This document shows, piece by piece, positions 1-7,961 of a stretch of 32,608 nucleotides of DNA. The DNA lies in assembly GCA_964436345.1 (NCBI GenBank), contig CAYTCC010000006.1, positions 1-32,608 on the forward strand, in the 5' to 3' direction. Position numbers and translations under genes: made by a program. This DNA is from GCA-002694895 sp964436345 (GTDB lineage: Bacteria > Chloroflexota > Dehalococcoidia > Lucifugimonadales > GCA-002694895). Numbering within the stretch: the first letter of the stretch is position 1; each line of letters begins with the position of its first letter. Under the pieces are notes generated by a model, which saw nothing but the letters and a program-made list of their open reading frames with translations, searched no databases and had not been told where the DNA came from.

Positions 1-1323
1 CAATCTGTGATTAAAGCAAAAGTAATGATTGATATGGTTAACAAAAACCCTATTGAAGATGGAGCTGTCATTTTTGAAGATGGGTTAATAACTTTGTCAG
101 GTAATTACGAAAAGATTAAGGATAAAATTAGATCTGATGCAACAATTTATGACTATAAAGATTCAGTGTTAATTCCAGGTATGGTTGATTGCCATACTCA
201 CCACAATGGTTTTGGAGATGGGAGAAGTGGAGATTCTATTGGAGAAATAGAAGATGATATATTGACCATCAAATCTGCTAAAAATGCAAAAACTAGCCTG
301 TATTCCGGAGTTACTACAATAAGGGAAAATGGTCCAAAGAATACAACTATGATGAAGCTAAGAGATGCAGTAAATCAAGGATTGGCGATTGCTCCAAGAA
401 TGGTTTTGTGTGGTAGGCCAATAGCTATTATAGGAGGGCATATGGGATATTTTGGAGGTGAAGTTACAGGGCCTGTAGAAAGTTTAGCACTTTCTAGGCA
501 ACTTATTAAAGAAGGGGTAGATTATTTTAAAATTACTGCAACCGGGGGATCCACTGCAACCTCTTTTCCTTTGAGACCAAGCTTTTCTCAAAAAGAATTG
601 GATGCAGTTACTAATGAAGCGAAAAATTATGGTTTATTAACGGCTACTCATTGTTTGTCCATGGAAGGGATTGATAATTCTTTAAATGCTGGTGTTGATA
701 TGATTATTCATTGTAATTTTGATAACAATAAAGGAGAGTCTAAATTTAATGAGAAATTAGCTGAAAAAATTGCCAAAAAAGGTGCGTATGTAAATCCTAC
801 TCTTCATGTAGGACGTGCTAGATTATGGAGTTTGACAATGGGTGAAAATCCATCTTTAGGTGGCTGGGAGAATAAAAGAGTTTCAATAAGTAGTGATAGA
901 AAAAATGTTTTGGAAGCTAGATTGGATGCAGCAAAATTATCTCTTGAAACTAAATTAGATCATTGTAGAAAAATGATTGATATGGGATTGAAAGTTATAA
1001 CAGGCTCAGATTCATCATGGGGTGATTATGCTTTGGGAAATACTTTTCATGAAACTGAATTATTAGTTGAATCTGGATATTCCAATTATGAAGGTGTGAA
1101 ATCAGTAACTATAAATGCTGCGATGGCTTTGGGGTTGGGGGATACAGTTGGAAGTATTGAAAAAGGTAAATCAGCAGATTTTGCGATTTTAAAAAATAAT
1201 CCTTTGGATGATATTAAAAACTTGTCTACTGTTAAAGAAGTATTTTTGATGGGGCAACATATTCAAAGAGGATCTGATGAATCTAACAAAACTTATTCAC
1301 AGATAAAACCTGAACAATTATAA
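1..1323 (+). CDS. Metal-dependent amidohydrolase, paralog 1 (5' end cut by window edge)
   Basis: This is an amidohydrolase-superfamily enzyme of the imidazolonepropionase/Zn-prolidase-like group, expected to hydrolyse a C-N bond of an unknown, possibly dipeptide-like, substrate. Numbered from the GTG at position 7, the metal ligands are visible: the HTH pair at residues 63-65, a candidate carboxylated lysine in FKITATGGS (K175), histidines in ATHC (H215) and IIHC (H235), and the catalytic aspartate in GSDSSWG (D335). GTG 7 is the first possible start in the window, but the frame is open to base 1. Alignment with the downstream paralog (xVIKA against LVIKA) suggests residue 1 here is an internal valine, so the true start lies upstream. 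It sits 10 bp before its paralog and is probably co-transcribed with it. There is no signal peptide in the visible part, so it is likely cytoplasmic. The substrate cannot be read from the sequence. Confidence 0.85.
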   Translation, partial: QSVIKAKVMIDMVNKNPIEDGAVIFEDGLITLSGNYEKIKDKIRSDATIYDYKDSVLIPGMVDCHTHHNGFGDGRSGDSIGEIEDDILTIKSAKNAKTSLYSGVTTIRENGPKNTTMMKLRDAVNQGLAIAPRMVLCGRPIAIIGGHMGYFGGEVTGPVESLALSRQLIKEGVDYFKITATGGSTATSFPLRPSFSQKELDAVTNEAKNYGLLTATHCLSMEGIDNSLNAGVDMIIHCNFDNNKGESKFNEKLAEKIAKKGAYVNPTLHVGRARLWSLTMGENPSLGGWENKRVSISSDRKNVLEARLDAAKLSLETKLDHCRKMIDMGLKVITGSDSSWGDYALGNTFHETELLVESGYSNYEGVKSVTINAAMALGLGDTVGSIEKGKSADFAILKNNPLDDIKNLSTVKEVFLMGQHIQRGSDESNKTYSQIKPEQL

Positions 1324-1333
1324 GGAGGAAACG

Positions 1334-2599
1334 ATGACAAATGAAAGTAATCAATTATTAGTTATTAAGGCAGGACAACTTATTGATGGAAAAAGTAAGA
1401 ATGTGAAAAAAGATATTAGTATTGTAATTAATGATAATCAGATTGTAGATGTAAAACCTTCCGGGGAATTGGATATGCCTGAAGATTTGAATTATAAACT
1501 TTTGGATTATTCAGATAAAACTTTATTGCCGGGTTTAGTAGATTCGCATGTGCACTTAACGGGAATAGGTGATGGTAGAGCTGGAGATGATTTAGCAACT
1601 TTACCTGATGAAATATTGTCTATTAACATGGCTAATAATGCCAGAGTTCATTTACAGTCAGGAGTGACAACTATCAGGGATTGTGGCGCTAAAAATAATA
1701 CCGCATTTCATTTAAGAAAAGCTGCTGAAATGGGCATTGTTGAATCACCTAGACTAGTTTTAAGCGGCAGACCTCTTGCTATAATTGGCGGACATTTAGG
1801 ATATTTTGGAGAAGAGATTACTGGTGAAGATCAATGTAGAGCATCTGTCAGATATCTGATTAAGCAAGGAGCAGATTTTATTAAAGTAACAGCAACAGGC
1901 GGAAGTACTAGAACTTCATTCCCTTTAAGGCCCAGTTTTTCTCAGCATGAATTAAATGTTATTGCTGAAGAAGCCCATAAATTTGGCAAACATGTTGCTG
2001 CTCATTGTCATAGTTCAGAAGCTATGAAAAGAGCTCTTAATGCTGGTGTTGACACTATTATCCATGGCGTATTTAAGGATGTGGATGGCACAAATAACTA
2101 TCGTGAAGATGTAGCAGACTTAATGCTTGAAAAAGGAGCTTTTGTTAATCCGACTTTAGGCCCTGGATTAATGAGAGCAATTATATTGGAAAATAAAAAA
2201 GAAAATGGGGATTTTAACGAACAAGATCAGGAAGATTTGGATTTAGTTTATAGAGAAAATGAACATAGATTAGAATGTTTTAATAAATTAATTAGTTTAG
2301 GTGTTCCGATGTCAGCTGGATCTGATTCTGCCTGGGGCGGTTATAAGATGGGGAATTATTTCTTGGATATTGAAGGCCATGTAAAAGGAGGTCAAAGTCC
2401 AATAGAAGCCATTATGTCAGCTACCGATATCGCAGCACAATCTTGTTGGATAGATGATAATTTGGGATCTATTGAAACTGGTAAATTGGCAGATATATTA
2501 GTTGTAGAGGAAGATCCTAGTAAGCAGATAGAAAACTTAAGAACTGTTGTTGATGTTATCAAAGATGGACAATTGATTGATAGGCAAAGTTTACTGTAG
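1334..2599 (+). CDS. Metal-dependent amidohydrolase, paralog 2
   Basis: Second tandem amidohydrolase, 421 aa, a normal length for the family. Metal-centre residues are all present: HVH at 72-74, K184 in FIKVTATGGS (candidate carboxylated lysine), H224 in AAHCHS, H244 in IIHGVF and D331 in GSDSAWGG. The block from the lysine through TSFPLRPSFSQ is almost identical in paralog 1, so the pair probably arose by duplication. The ATG is preceded by AAGGAGG at 1322-1328, one of the strongest ribosome binding sites in the window, which overlaps the stop of paralog 1. The C-terminal small beta domain (GSIETGKLADILVV) is complete. A Zn-dependent peptidase (prolidase-like) or another cyclic-amide hydrolase are both possible; the family is clear, the substrate is not. 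Confidence 0.88.
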   Translation: MTNESNQLLVIKAGQLIDGKSKNVKKDISIVINDNQIVDVKPSGELDMPEDLNYKLLDYSDKTLLPGLVDSHVHLTGIGDGRAGDDLATLPDEILSINMANNARVHLQSGVTTIRDCGAKNNTAFHLRKAAEMGIVESPRLVLSGRPLAIIGGHLGYFGEEITGEDQCRASVRYLIKQGADFIKVTATGGSTRTSFPLRPSFSQHELNVIAEEAHKFGKHVAAHCHSSEAMKRALNAGVDTIIHGVFKDVDGTNNYREDVADLMLEKGAFVNPTLGPGLMRAIILENKKENGDFNEQDQEDLDLVYRENEHRLECFNKLISLGVPMSAGSDSAWGGYKMGNYFLDIEGHVKGGQSPIEAIMSATDIAAQSCWIDDNLGSIETGKLADILVVEEDPSKQIENLRTVVDVIKDGQLIDRQSLL

Positions 2600-2609
2600 T
2601 TAATAGAAA

Positions 2610-3440
2610 TTAATTAATTCCACAAAAAGCGTCATAATCTATTAATTTATTAATTGTGGGCTTAGTTCCGCATAAAACACAGTTTTTGTTTCTTTTTAAT
2701 TTTATTGTTCTGAAATCCATATTTAATGCATTAACTAAAAGTAATTTACCCTGAAGGGTTTCACCTATGTTTAAAATTAATTTTGTCGCTTCTGTTGCCT
2801 GTATACTTCCTACTATGCCTGGCAGCATGCCTAATACTCCTGCTTCAGCGCAACTTGGAACTTCCCCAGGCTTTGGAGGTTCAGGAAATAAACATCTGTA
2901 GCATCCTTTTTTAGGGATATATGTACTTAATTGACCTTCAAATAATAAAATACTTCCATCTACTAAAGGTTTGTTGGTTAAATAAGCTGCGTCACATGCA
3001 AGATATCTTGCTGGAAAATTGTCTGCTCCATTAATAATAATATCGAATTGAGAGAAAATATTCATAGCGTTGCTTGAATCTAAAGGTTTATCATAAGTTA
3101 TAAGATTTAAATCTTTATTGTATGAAAGTAATGTTTCTTTCGCAGAATCTGTTTTTCTCTCTCCGATATTATTTTCTTGATGCAATATTTGTCTTTGTAG
3201 ATTCGATATATCTACAACATCCATGTCTATAATCCCAATAGTTCCAACTCCCGCAAGAGTTAAATATATACTTATTGGAGAACCAAGTCCTCCCGCTCCA
3301 ATAATCAGTACTTTAGAGTTAAGTAATTTCCTTTGCCCTATACTGCCAATTTGAGGCATAATTATATGGCGACTATATTTTTGAATTTGGTTCGGTGTTA
3401 GTTTATAATTCAAATTTTGCTTATCAGATTTAATATTCAT
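2610..3440 (-). CDS. moeB: MoeB/ThiF-family adenylyltransferase (likely molybdopterin-synthase activating enzyme)
   Basis: E1-like enzyme that adenylates the C-terminal glycine of a ubiquitin-like sulfur carrier such as MoaD or ThiS. The N-terminus has the family's YSRHIxMPQIGxxGQ segment (about 22-37), followed by the nucleotide loop GAGGLG (about 48-53) and an acidic DMDVVDxSNLQRQ block. Two CxxC pairs (CYRC and CVLC) form the structural zinc site, and PSCAEAG contains the conserved cysteine. The C-terminus (LIDYDAFCG) resembles MoeB/MoeZ, but the protein stops there, so there is no rhodanese domain. At 276 aa it is full length for plain MoeB. It is divergent from the molybdate transporter with a 37-bp gap, which favours MoeB over ThiF. 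It converges on the amidohydrolase gene with a 10-bp gap and no visible terminator. Confidence 0.85.
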   Translation of the reverse strand: MNIKSDKQNLNYKLTPNQIQKYSRHIIMPQIGSIGQRKLLNSKVLIIGAGGLGSPISIYLTLAGVGTIGIIDMDVVDISNLQRQILHQENNIGERKTDSAKETLLSYNKDLNLITYDKPLDSSNAMNIFSQFDIIINGADNFPARYLACDAAYLTNKPLVDGSILLFEGQLSTYIPKKGCYRCLFPEPPKPGEVPSCAEAGVLGMLPGIVGSIQATEATKLILNIGETLQGKLLLVNALNMDFRTIKLKRNKNCVLCGTKPTINKLIDYDAFCGIN

Positions 3441-3477
3441 TTATATTATTAACCTATTAGATTTATTATTTTGTTTT

Positions 3478-4254
3478 ATGTTCAAAAATAAATATACAGC
3501 TATTATATTAATTATGACAATTGTTATTTCATTGTCAATTTTTTATTCTGCTAATCGCAAATATCAAGATTCACTTTTAATATTCACTGCAGTTAGCCTG
3601 TCTGAACCTATGACAGAAGTTAAAAGCTTATTTGAAAATAAATATGGAATTAAAATTTTACTGAATTTAAATGGATCTCAAACTTTAGCGTCACAAATAT
3701 CTAGGGGTGCTAAATCTGATATTTTTATTTCTGCAGGTAATACACCATATGATTTTTTACTGTCCAAACAAATAGATATACATAAAAAAAATATATTAGT
3801 ATTAAATACTTTGGTTATTGTTACTGAAATCGAGTCAAATAATTGGGACCAGAATGAATTAAAAAAAATTATTCTAGATCCAAAGTTCAAAAGAATATCT
3901 ATGGCAGATCCTGAATTAGCGCCTGCAGGAGAATATTCTATGCAAGCTATAAATAATTCAACGGGCTATAAGAATGTCGAAAATAAAATCATAAAAACTA
4001 AAAATGTAAGAGATGCAGTTAATCATTTAAGATTAGGGTTATCAGAAGCAGTTTTTGCTTATATAACAGATTTTAATACATATCCAAATAAAGTATATAA
4101 AAAGAATATTTCTCCAAGTCTGCATGAGAAGATTGAGTATCCGATAATATATTTTAATTCAAATGATAATGTAAAAAAATTTGAGGAATATTTGTATACT
4201 GATGAAGCGAAAAATATTTTTATAAATTATGGATTTAAAATTCCTCAGGATTGA
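3478..4254 (+). CDS. modA: Molybdate ABC transporter, substrate-binding protein
   Basis: ModA captures molybdate (or tungstate) outside the membrane and delivers it to ModBC. The N-terminus has a hydrophobic segment (about residues 7-24) after two lysines, a signal peptide or membrane anchor. There is no lipobox cysteine, unlike many ModA lipoproteins. The mature part shows the family pattern: FTAVSLSEPM near the start (oxyanion-binding Ser), NGSQTLASQIxxGAKSDIFISA, and ADPELAPAGEYS in the hinge/ligand region. At 258 aa it is a usual length. It overlaps or abuts modB and lies divergent from moeB, so both promoters must share 37 bp or lie inside the opposite gene. Molybdate against tungstate specificity cannot be decided here. 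Confidence 0.88.
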   Translation: MFKNKYTAIILIMTIVISLSIFYSANRKYQDSLLIFTAVSLSEPMTEVKSLFENKYGIKILLNLNGSQTLASQISRGAKSDIFISAGNTPYDFLLSKQIDIHKKNILVLNTLVIVTEIESNNWDQNELKKIILDPKFKRISMADPELAPAGEYSMQAINNSTGYKNVENKIIKTKNVRDAVNHLRLGLSEAVFAYITDFNTYPNKVYKKNISPSLHEKIEYPIIYFNSNDNVKKFEEYLYTDEAKNIFINYGFKIPQD

Positions 4255-4256
4255 TT

Positions 4257-4931
4257 TTGGTTACTGAAGCTTTAATATTAACTATACAAGTATCGATTTA
4301 TGCTACTTTATTAAATATTCCACTAGCAATATTATTTAGCTTGATCATCACTAGATATAAATCGAGAAGTATAAATTTAATTTTAGATGTTTTAATATCT
4401 CTTCCGCTCGTTCTTCCGCCAGTATTGTCAGGATATTTCTTATTGATTATTTTTAGCCCTACAGGCATTGTGGGAGTTTTTCTTAATAACGTATTAGGTA
4501 TTGAAGTGGTATTTACTAAAATGGCAGCTGTTTTGGCATGTTCTGTAGTTTCTTTTCCTTTGATGGCAAGAGCTGTGATTATAGCTTTTGATTCTGTAAA
4601 TAGAGATTTAGAAAAAATAGCAAGATCTTTAGGGGCTGGTTATATAAGGATGTTTTTTAGTGTTACTTTAAGAGAAAGTAAATATGGGGTTATGGCAGGT
4701 ATTCTACTTGGGTTTGCACGTTCTTTAGGTGAATTTGGAGCTACAATTATTTTTGCAGGTAATATACAAGGAATTTCAAGGACTATTCCATTAGCAATTT
4801 TTCAGTCAATACAAACAGGCAATGATAATGATTTAGGCTTATTGATATTTTGCTCTGTAGGCTTAGGATTTTTAGCAGTTTTAATTAATTATTTTTTAAT
4901 TCATAAATCAATTAGAAATAATAGAGAGTAA
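4257..4931 (+). CDS. modB: Molybdate ABC transporter, permease
   Basis: Inner-membrane permease of the molybdate transporter, about 224 aa with five to six hydrophobic segments, the expected ModB size. The EAA loop that contacts ModC is clear: LEKIARSLGAG followed by GVMAGILLGFARSLGEFGATIIFAGN. Start choice: the frame also opens at TTG 4251, but AGGA at 4247-4250 would then directly abut it. TTG 4257 has a 6-nt spacing and gives an N-terminus that enters the first membrane helix as in other ModB proteins. With either start the gene touches the modA stop, so translation is probably coupled. modC follows after 2 bp. Confidence 0.87.
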   Translation: MVTEALILTIQVSIYATLLNIPLAILFSLIITRYKSRSINLILDVLISLPLVLPPVLSGYFLLIIFSPTGIVGVFLNNVLGIEVVFTKMAAVLACSVVSFPLMARAVIIAFDSVNRDLEKIARSLGAGYIRMFFSVTLRESKYGVMAGILLGFARSLGEFGATIIFAGNIQGISRTIPLAIFQSIQTGNDNDLGLLIFCSVGLGFLAVLINYFLIHKSIRNNRE

Positions 4932-4933
4932 AT

Positions 4934-5986
4934 ATGAGTTTTATTAATATTGATATTACAAAAAAATATCCGGACTTTGTATTGAAATGTAGTTTGAATT
5001 TTAATAATAAAATCAATGGTATATTTGGCCCTTCTGGCTCAGGAAAGTCAACTATTTTAAATTGTATTGCGGGATTTATTTCTCCTGATATTGGAAAAAT
5101 TAAAATAAATGATAAAATCCTTTATGAAATTTCAAGTTCTAATTCTTTAAATAATAAAAATATTTCAATAAATACAGAACACAGAGATATAGGATATGTC
5201 ACTCAGAAACCTAATTTATTTCCTAGTATGAATGTTGATGAAAATATTCGTTATGGATATAAAGATGATAATGCAATTAAAGTAGAAGAAATTATAGATA
5301 TTATGAATGTTAAAAATTTAATTCATAGATATCCTAGTCAGCTATCTGGCGGAGAGGCGCAGAAAATATCTATTGCAAGAGCATTGGCTAGATTCCCATC
5401 AGTTCTTTTGATGGACGAACCTGTATCAGAATTAGATCTTAAATCTAAATTAATGGTTCTAGGATATTTGAAAAAAATAAATAAAAGATTTTCTATCCCC
5501 ATAATTTATGTTTCTCATGATATATCTGAAATTGTATCCATTTGTGATAAAGTTGCGATGATAGAAAATGGTCAAATTAAAGATGTGAAAAATTCTCAAT
5601 CATTGACATATACTTCTAATAACGATACAGAATTTGAAAATATTTATGTACTTAATGAATCTATATCAAATAATTCGATATCTATTAATAATGTGAAAAT
5701 CAATACTTTAAATAGATTGGAGTCTAAAAGTACAGTAATTTTAATATCATCAAATTCAGTGATACTATCAAAGTATAAGCTTAATAATATTGATGCTGAA
5801 AATATTCTTTTAGGAAAGATAGATAATATAAAATTGATTGGATCTAAAGTCAGAGTTTTTTGTAATGTTGGTTTTGATATTGTTTCTGATATTTCTGAGT
5901 ATTCATTTAAGAAAATGAATTTAAATATTAATGATGAGATTTATGTTATATTTAAATCGGAAAATGTAAAAATTTCGTATACATAA
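4934..5986 (+). CDS. modC: Molybdate ABC transporter, ATP-binding protein
   Basis: ATPase subunit driving molybdate import, 350 aa. In order it has Walker A GPSGSGKST (about 32-40), a Q-loop (YVTQKPNLFP), the ABC signature LSGGEAQKISIARALA, Walker B VLLMDEPVSELD, and the switch histidine in YVSHD. Residues after about 225 form a low-similarity region consistent with the C-terminal TOBE/molybdate-sensing domain typical of ModC, although it is highly diverged and Asn/Ile-rich. It begins 2 bp after modB. pyrF starts 1 bp after its stop, so pyrF is likely read from the same mRNA. Confidence 0.87.
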   Translation: MSFINIDITKKYPDFVLKCSLNFNNKINGIFGPSGSGKSTILNCIAGFISPDIGKIKINDKILYEISSSNSLNNKNISINTEHRDIGYVTQKPNLFPSMNVDENIRYGYKDDNAIKVEEIIDIMNVKNLIHRYPSQLSGGEAQKISIARALARFPSVLLMDEPVSELDLKSKLMVLGYLKKINKRFSIPIIYVSHDISEIVSICDKVAMIENGQIKDVKNSQSLTYTSNNDTEFENIYVLNESISNNSISINNVKINTLNRLESKSTVILISSNSVILSKYKLNNIDAENILLGKIDNIKLIGSKVRVFCNVGFDIVSDISEYSFKKMNLNINDEIYVIFKSENVKISYT

Positions 5987-5987
5987 T

Positions 5988-6815
5988 TTGGATTTAAAAT
6001 TGAAATTTAAGCAAAAATTAACAAATATAATCAGGAAAAATAATTCAGTCTTATCTATTGGATTAGATCCTGATAAAAATAAAATGCCAATAGAAAATAT
6101 TTTTGAATTTAATAAAAGAATTATAGATTCAACATTTGATTTAGTATGTGCTTATAAACCTAATTTCGCTTTTTATGAAAAAGAGGGATTACAAGGCATG
6201 CAAGCTTTATATAAAACCATAGATTATATTAAATCTGTAGATTCGGATATTGTAATAATTGCTGATGCAAAACGAGGAGATATAGGGAATACAAGTGAAG
6301 CTTATGCTTATTCGGTGTTCAAAACTATGGATTGTGATGCTGCAACAATAAATGTATACGGAGGAGAAGATTCGGTAACCCCTTTTGTTGAATATGAATC
6401 CAAAGGTGTTTTAATATGGTGCAGGGCTTCTAATCCTAGTTCTGACGAATTACAAAATGTAATACTAGCAGAGTCTAATATTACTCTATATGAATACTTA
6501 GGTACTTTGATTTCCAAATGGAATGATAAAAATAATAATATTGGATTAGTTGCTGGTGCAACAAATATTGATGATATAAAAAAATTGAAAAAAATATGTC
6601 CTAATATCCCATTTTTAGTTCCAGGAATAGGTAGCCAGGGAGGAGATTTGAAATCTGTGATTAATGTTTTAAAACAAGGGAATATTGATACTTCTCCTTA
6701 TATTATTAATTCTTCACGTTCAATATTGTATGCATCTAATAAATTGGAATTTGAATCTGCAGCCAGGATTGAAGCTGATAAATTTGTTAATTTAGTTAAA
6801 CCTTTGATTTTTTAA
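5988..6815 (+). CDS. pyrF: Orotidine 5'-phosphate decarboxylase, type 2
   Basis: Final step of de novo UMP synthesis: decarboxylation of OMP to UMP in the cytoplasm. The 275-aa length and the motifs identify the type 2 subfamily: SIGLDPDKNKMP near the N-terminus, CAYKPNFAFYE, the catalytic lysine in ADAKRGDIGNTSEAY, and NVYGGEDSVTPF. PGIGSQGGD is the phosphate-binding loop. The start is a TTG 1 bp after modC with no clear Shine-Dalgarno; a second in-frame TTG lies at 6000. Its position after a molybdate transporter has no obvious metabolic logic and is probably operon packing. No other pyr genes are in the window. Confidence 0.9.
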   Translation: MDLKLKFKQKLTNIIRKNNSVLSIGLDPDKNKMPIENIFEFNKRIIDSTFDLVCAYKPNFAFYEKEGLQGMQALYKTIDYIKSVDSDIVIIADAKRGDIGNTSEAYAYSVFKTMDCDAATINVYGGEDSVTPFVEYESKGVLIWCRASNPSSDELQNVILAESNITLYEYLGTLISKWNDKNNNIGLVAGATNIDDIKKLKKICPNIPFLVPGIGSQGGDLKSVINVLKQGNIDTSPYIINSSRSILYASNKLEFESAARIEADKFVNLVKPLIF

Positions 6816-6818
6816 TTA

Positions 6819-7028
6819 TTGAAAAAAGAATTTAAACTTAATACAAATATAAAATTTAAAAAATCACATGTGTGTGGTTCTGAAGTATGGGAAATAAAGA
6901 AAATAGGAGAAGATTCCAAGATAAAAATATATCCTTATTCTAATTTGTCAGATTATGAGTTGCAGTGTGTAAAATGCAAAAGAAATATTCAGATGAAATA
7001 TCAAGAAATATTAAAAAAAATAAAATAA
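6819..7028 (+). CDS. Small zinc-ribbon-like protein, DUF951-like
   Basis: A 69-aa basic protein with the layout KKSHxCGSxxWEIKKIG ... LQCVKCKRNIQM. This matches my recollection of DUF951 proteins (KKPHPCGxxxWEVxRxGxDxxLKCxGC), with an extra 10-12 residues between the two halves. Three cysteines (one CG, then CxxC) plus the histidine could hold one zinc. It starts with TTG 3 bp after pyrF and so is probably translated from the same mRNA. Function is unknown; nucleic-acid binding is a guess from charge and the zinc site. The call rests on a short motif, but the frame is real: it is flush with the operon and has conserved-looking cysteines. Confidence 0.6.
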   Translation: MKKEFKLNTNIKFKKSHVCGSEVWEIKKIGEDSKIKIYPYSNLSDYELQCVKCKRNIQMKYQEILKKIK

Positions 7029-7038
7029 TTTTTATTTT
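7017..7038 (+). terminator. Possible A/U-only hairpin at the end of the mod-pyrF unit
   Basis: A perfect 9-bp inverted repeat made only of A and T (AAAATAAAA, 4-nt loop, TTTTATTTT) covers the DUF951-like stop codon and runs into T-rich sequence. It lies just before a good promoter at 7050. It could be a weak terminator, but chance A/T symmetry is possible in such AT-rich DNA. Confidence 0.25.
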
Positions 7039-7049
7039 TATTATTTTCA

Positions 7050-7078
7050 TTGACATGCAATATTGTAAAAATTAGAAT
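7050..7078 (+). promoter_or_regulatory. Sigma70-type promoter for the bifunctional-nuclease gene
   Basis: TTGACA (7050-7055), a 17-bp spacer and TAGAAT (7073-7078). The predicted start is near 7085, giving a leader of about 30 nt before the ATG at 7115. It is a consensus -35 with a near-consensus -10 and optimal spacing in an intergenic gap, one of the best promoters in the window. Confidence 0.65.
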
Positions 7079-7114
7079 TAAATTATAATTATTGTATCAA
7101 CAGAGAGAATCACA

Positions 7115-7651
7115 ATGTTTGAAATGGTTATTGATAGTATTAGAGTCAGTTTGATGAATTATCAGCGTGTTGTGATTTTGAAAGAAAAACATTCAAAACG
7201 ATATCTACCTATGTGGATTGGCACAAATGAAGCTGAAGCGATTGCTTTAAAACTTGAGGATGTAGATGTCCCCAGGCCTATGACACATGATTTGTTGTGC
7301 AATTCATTTGAATCTTTAGGAGCTAAAATAGATTATGTAGTTGTTTGGGATGTTAATCATGAAGATACTTTTATGGCTAAAATAGTTGTAGATTTCAAAG
7401 GTGACTTGATAGAAATAGATTCAAGACCAAGTGATGCTTTAGCTCTTGCAGTCAGAACAGGTTCGCCAATATATGCTGAAGATAAAGTTTTGGACAAAGC
7501 AGGAATGGAATTAGACCAAAACAATGATGATTTGAAAAATGTCGATAGTTTATTACCTAATAAAAAACAAAAAAAATCTTCAGATTCTAAGGAATTAAAG
7601 TTATCTGCTTTCGATGATTTTATGGATGAGTTAGATTTAGAAGATTTTTAA
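7115..7651 (+). CDS. Bifunctional nuclease family protein (DUF151/BFN domain)
   Basis: A 178-aa protein whose first 125 residues are a full BFN domain: MxxxxIDSIRVS, VVILKEKHSKRYLPMWIGTNEAEAIAL, RPMTHDLL, and the diagnostic IDSRPSDALALAVRTGSPIYA. Some plant and bacterial members have reported DNase/RNase activity; most bacterial members are uncharacterised. The tail (about 128-178) is charged, Asp/Lys/Ser-rich and probably flexible, ending in an acidic stretch. The ATG is preceded by a weak purine-rich GAGAGA. A good promoter lies upstream and a second candidate promoter lies between this gene and the ATP synthase operon, so it may be only partly co-transcribed with atp. Confidence 0.88.
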   Translation: MFEMVIDSIRVSLMNYQRVVILKEKHSKRYLPMWIGTNEAEAIALKLEDVDVPRPMTHDLLCNSFESLGAKIDYVVVWDVNHEDTFMAKIVVDFKGDLIEIDSRPSDALALAVRTGSPIYAEDKVLDKAGMELDQNNDDLKNVDSLLPNKKQKKSSDSKELKLSAFDDFMDELDLEDF

Positions 7652-7662
7652 TCTTAATTGAT

Positions 7663-7692
7663 TTGACCATATTATTAAGTATATGATAGGAT
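7663..7692 (+). promoter_or_regulatory. Candidate promoter for the ATP synthase operon
   Basis: TTGACC (7663-7668), an 18-bp spacer and TAGGAT (7687-7692), preceded by the TGn of an extended -10 at 7684-7686. The predicted start is near 7699. This leaves only about 15 nt of leader, containing the AGGAG at 7704-7708 that serves the TTG start at 7715. Confidence 0.45.
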
Positions 7693-7714
7693 TTTATAGC
7701 TATAGGAGAGTGAT

Positions 7715-7936
7715 TTGGGTTCCAGGAAACTAGCTTTAGTCTTCCAGCTTGTAGGCATAGGGTGGTTTATTGCTGTATGTTTGATTGGAGGAGCTTTTTT
7801 AGGTTCTTGGGTTGCAAATTTTTTCACATTTTCTAATGCTGATGGTTTTTTTATAGTATTTGGTACTTTATTAGGGTTATTGTGTGCCGGGGTAGGTGTT
7901 GTTAAATTAGTTAATCTTATATTAAAAACAGATTAA
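7715..7936 (+). CDS. atpI: AtpI/AtpZ-like small membrane protein of the ATP synthase operon
   Basis: A 73-aa protein with two strongly hydrophobic segments (about 10-32 and 44-68) joined by a short loop, and glycine-rich helices (IGWFIAVCLIGGAFLGSW). Size, topology and position directly before atpB match the AtpI/AtpZ family, proposed to help assemble the c-ring or carry Mg2+. The start is TTG at 7715, chosen for AGGAG at 7704-7708 with 6-nt spacing; no in-frame ATG exists nearby. Whether it is AtpI or AtpZ (AtpQ/AtpR-like) cannot be decided from so short a sequence. Confidence 0.72.
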   Translation: MGSRKLALVFQLVGIGWFIAVCLIGGAFLGSWVANFFTFSNADGFFIVFGTLLGLLCAGVGVVKLVNLILKTD

Positions 7937-7961
7937 ATTGTAAATTGTTATATATTATTTG

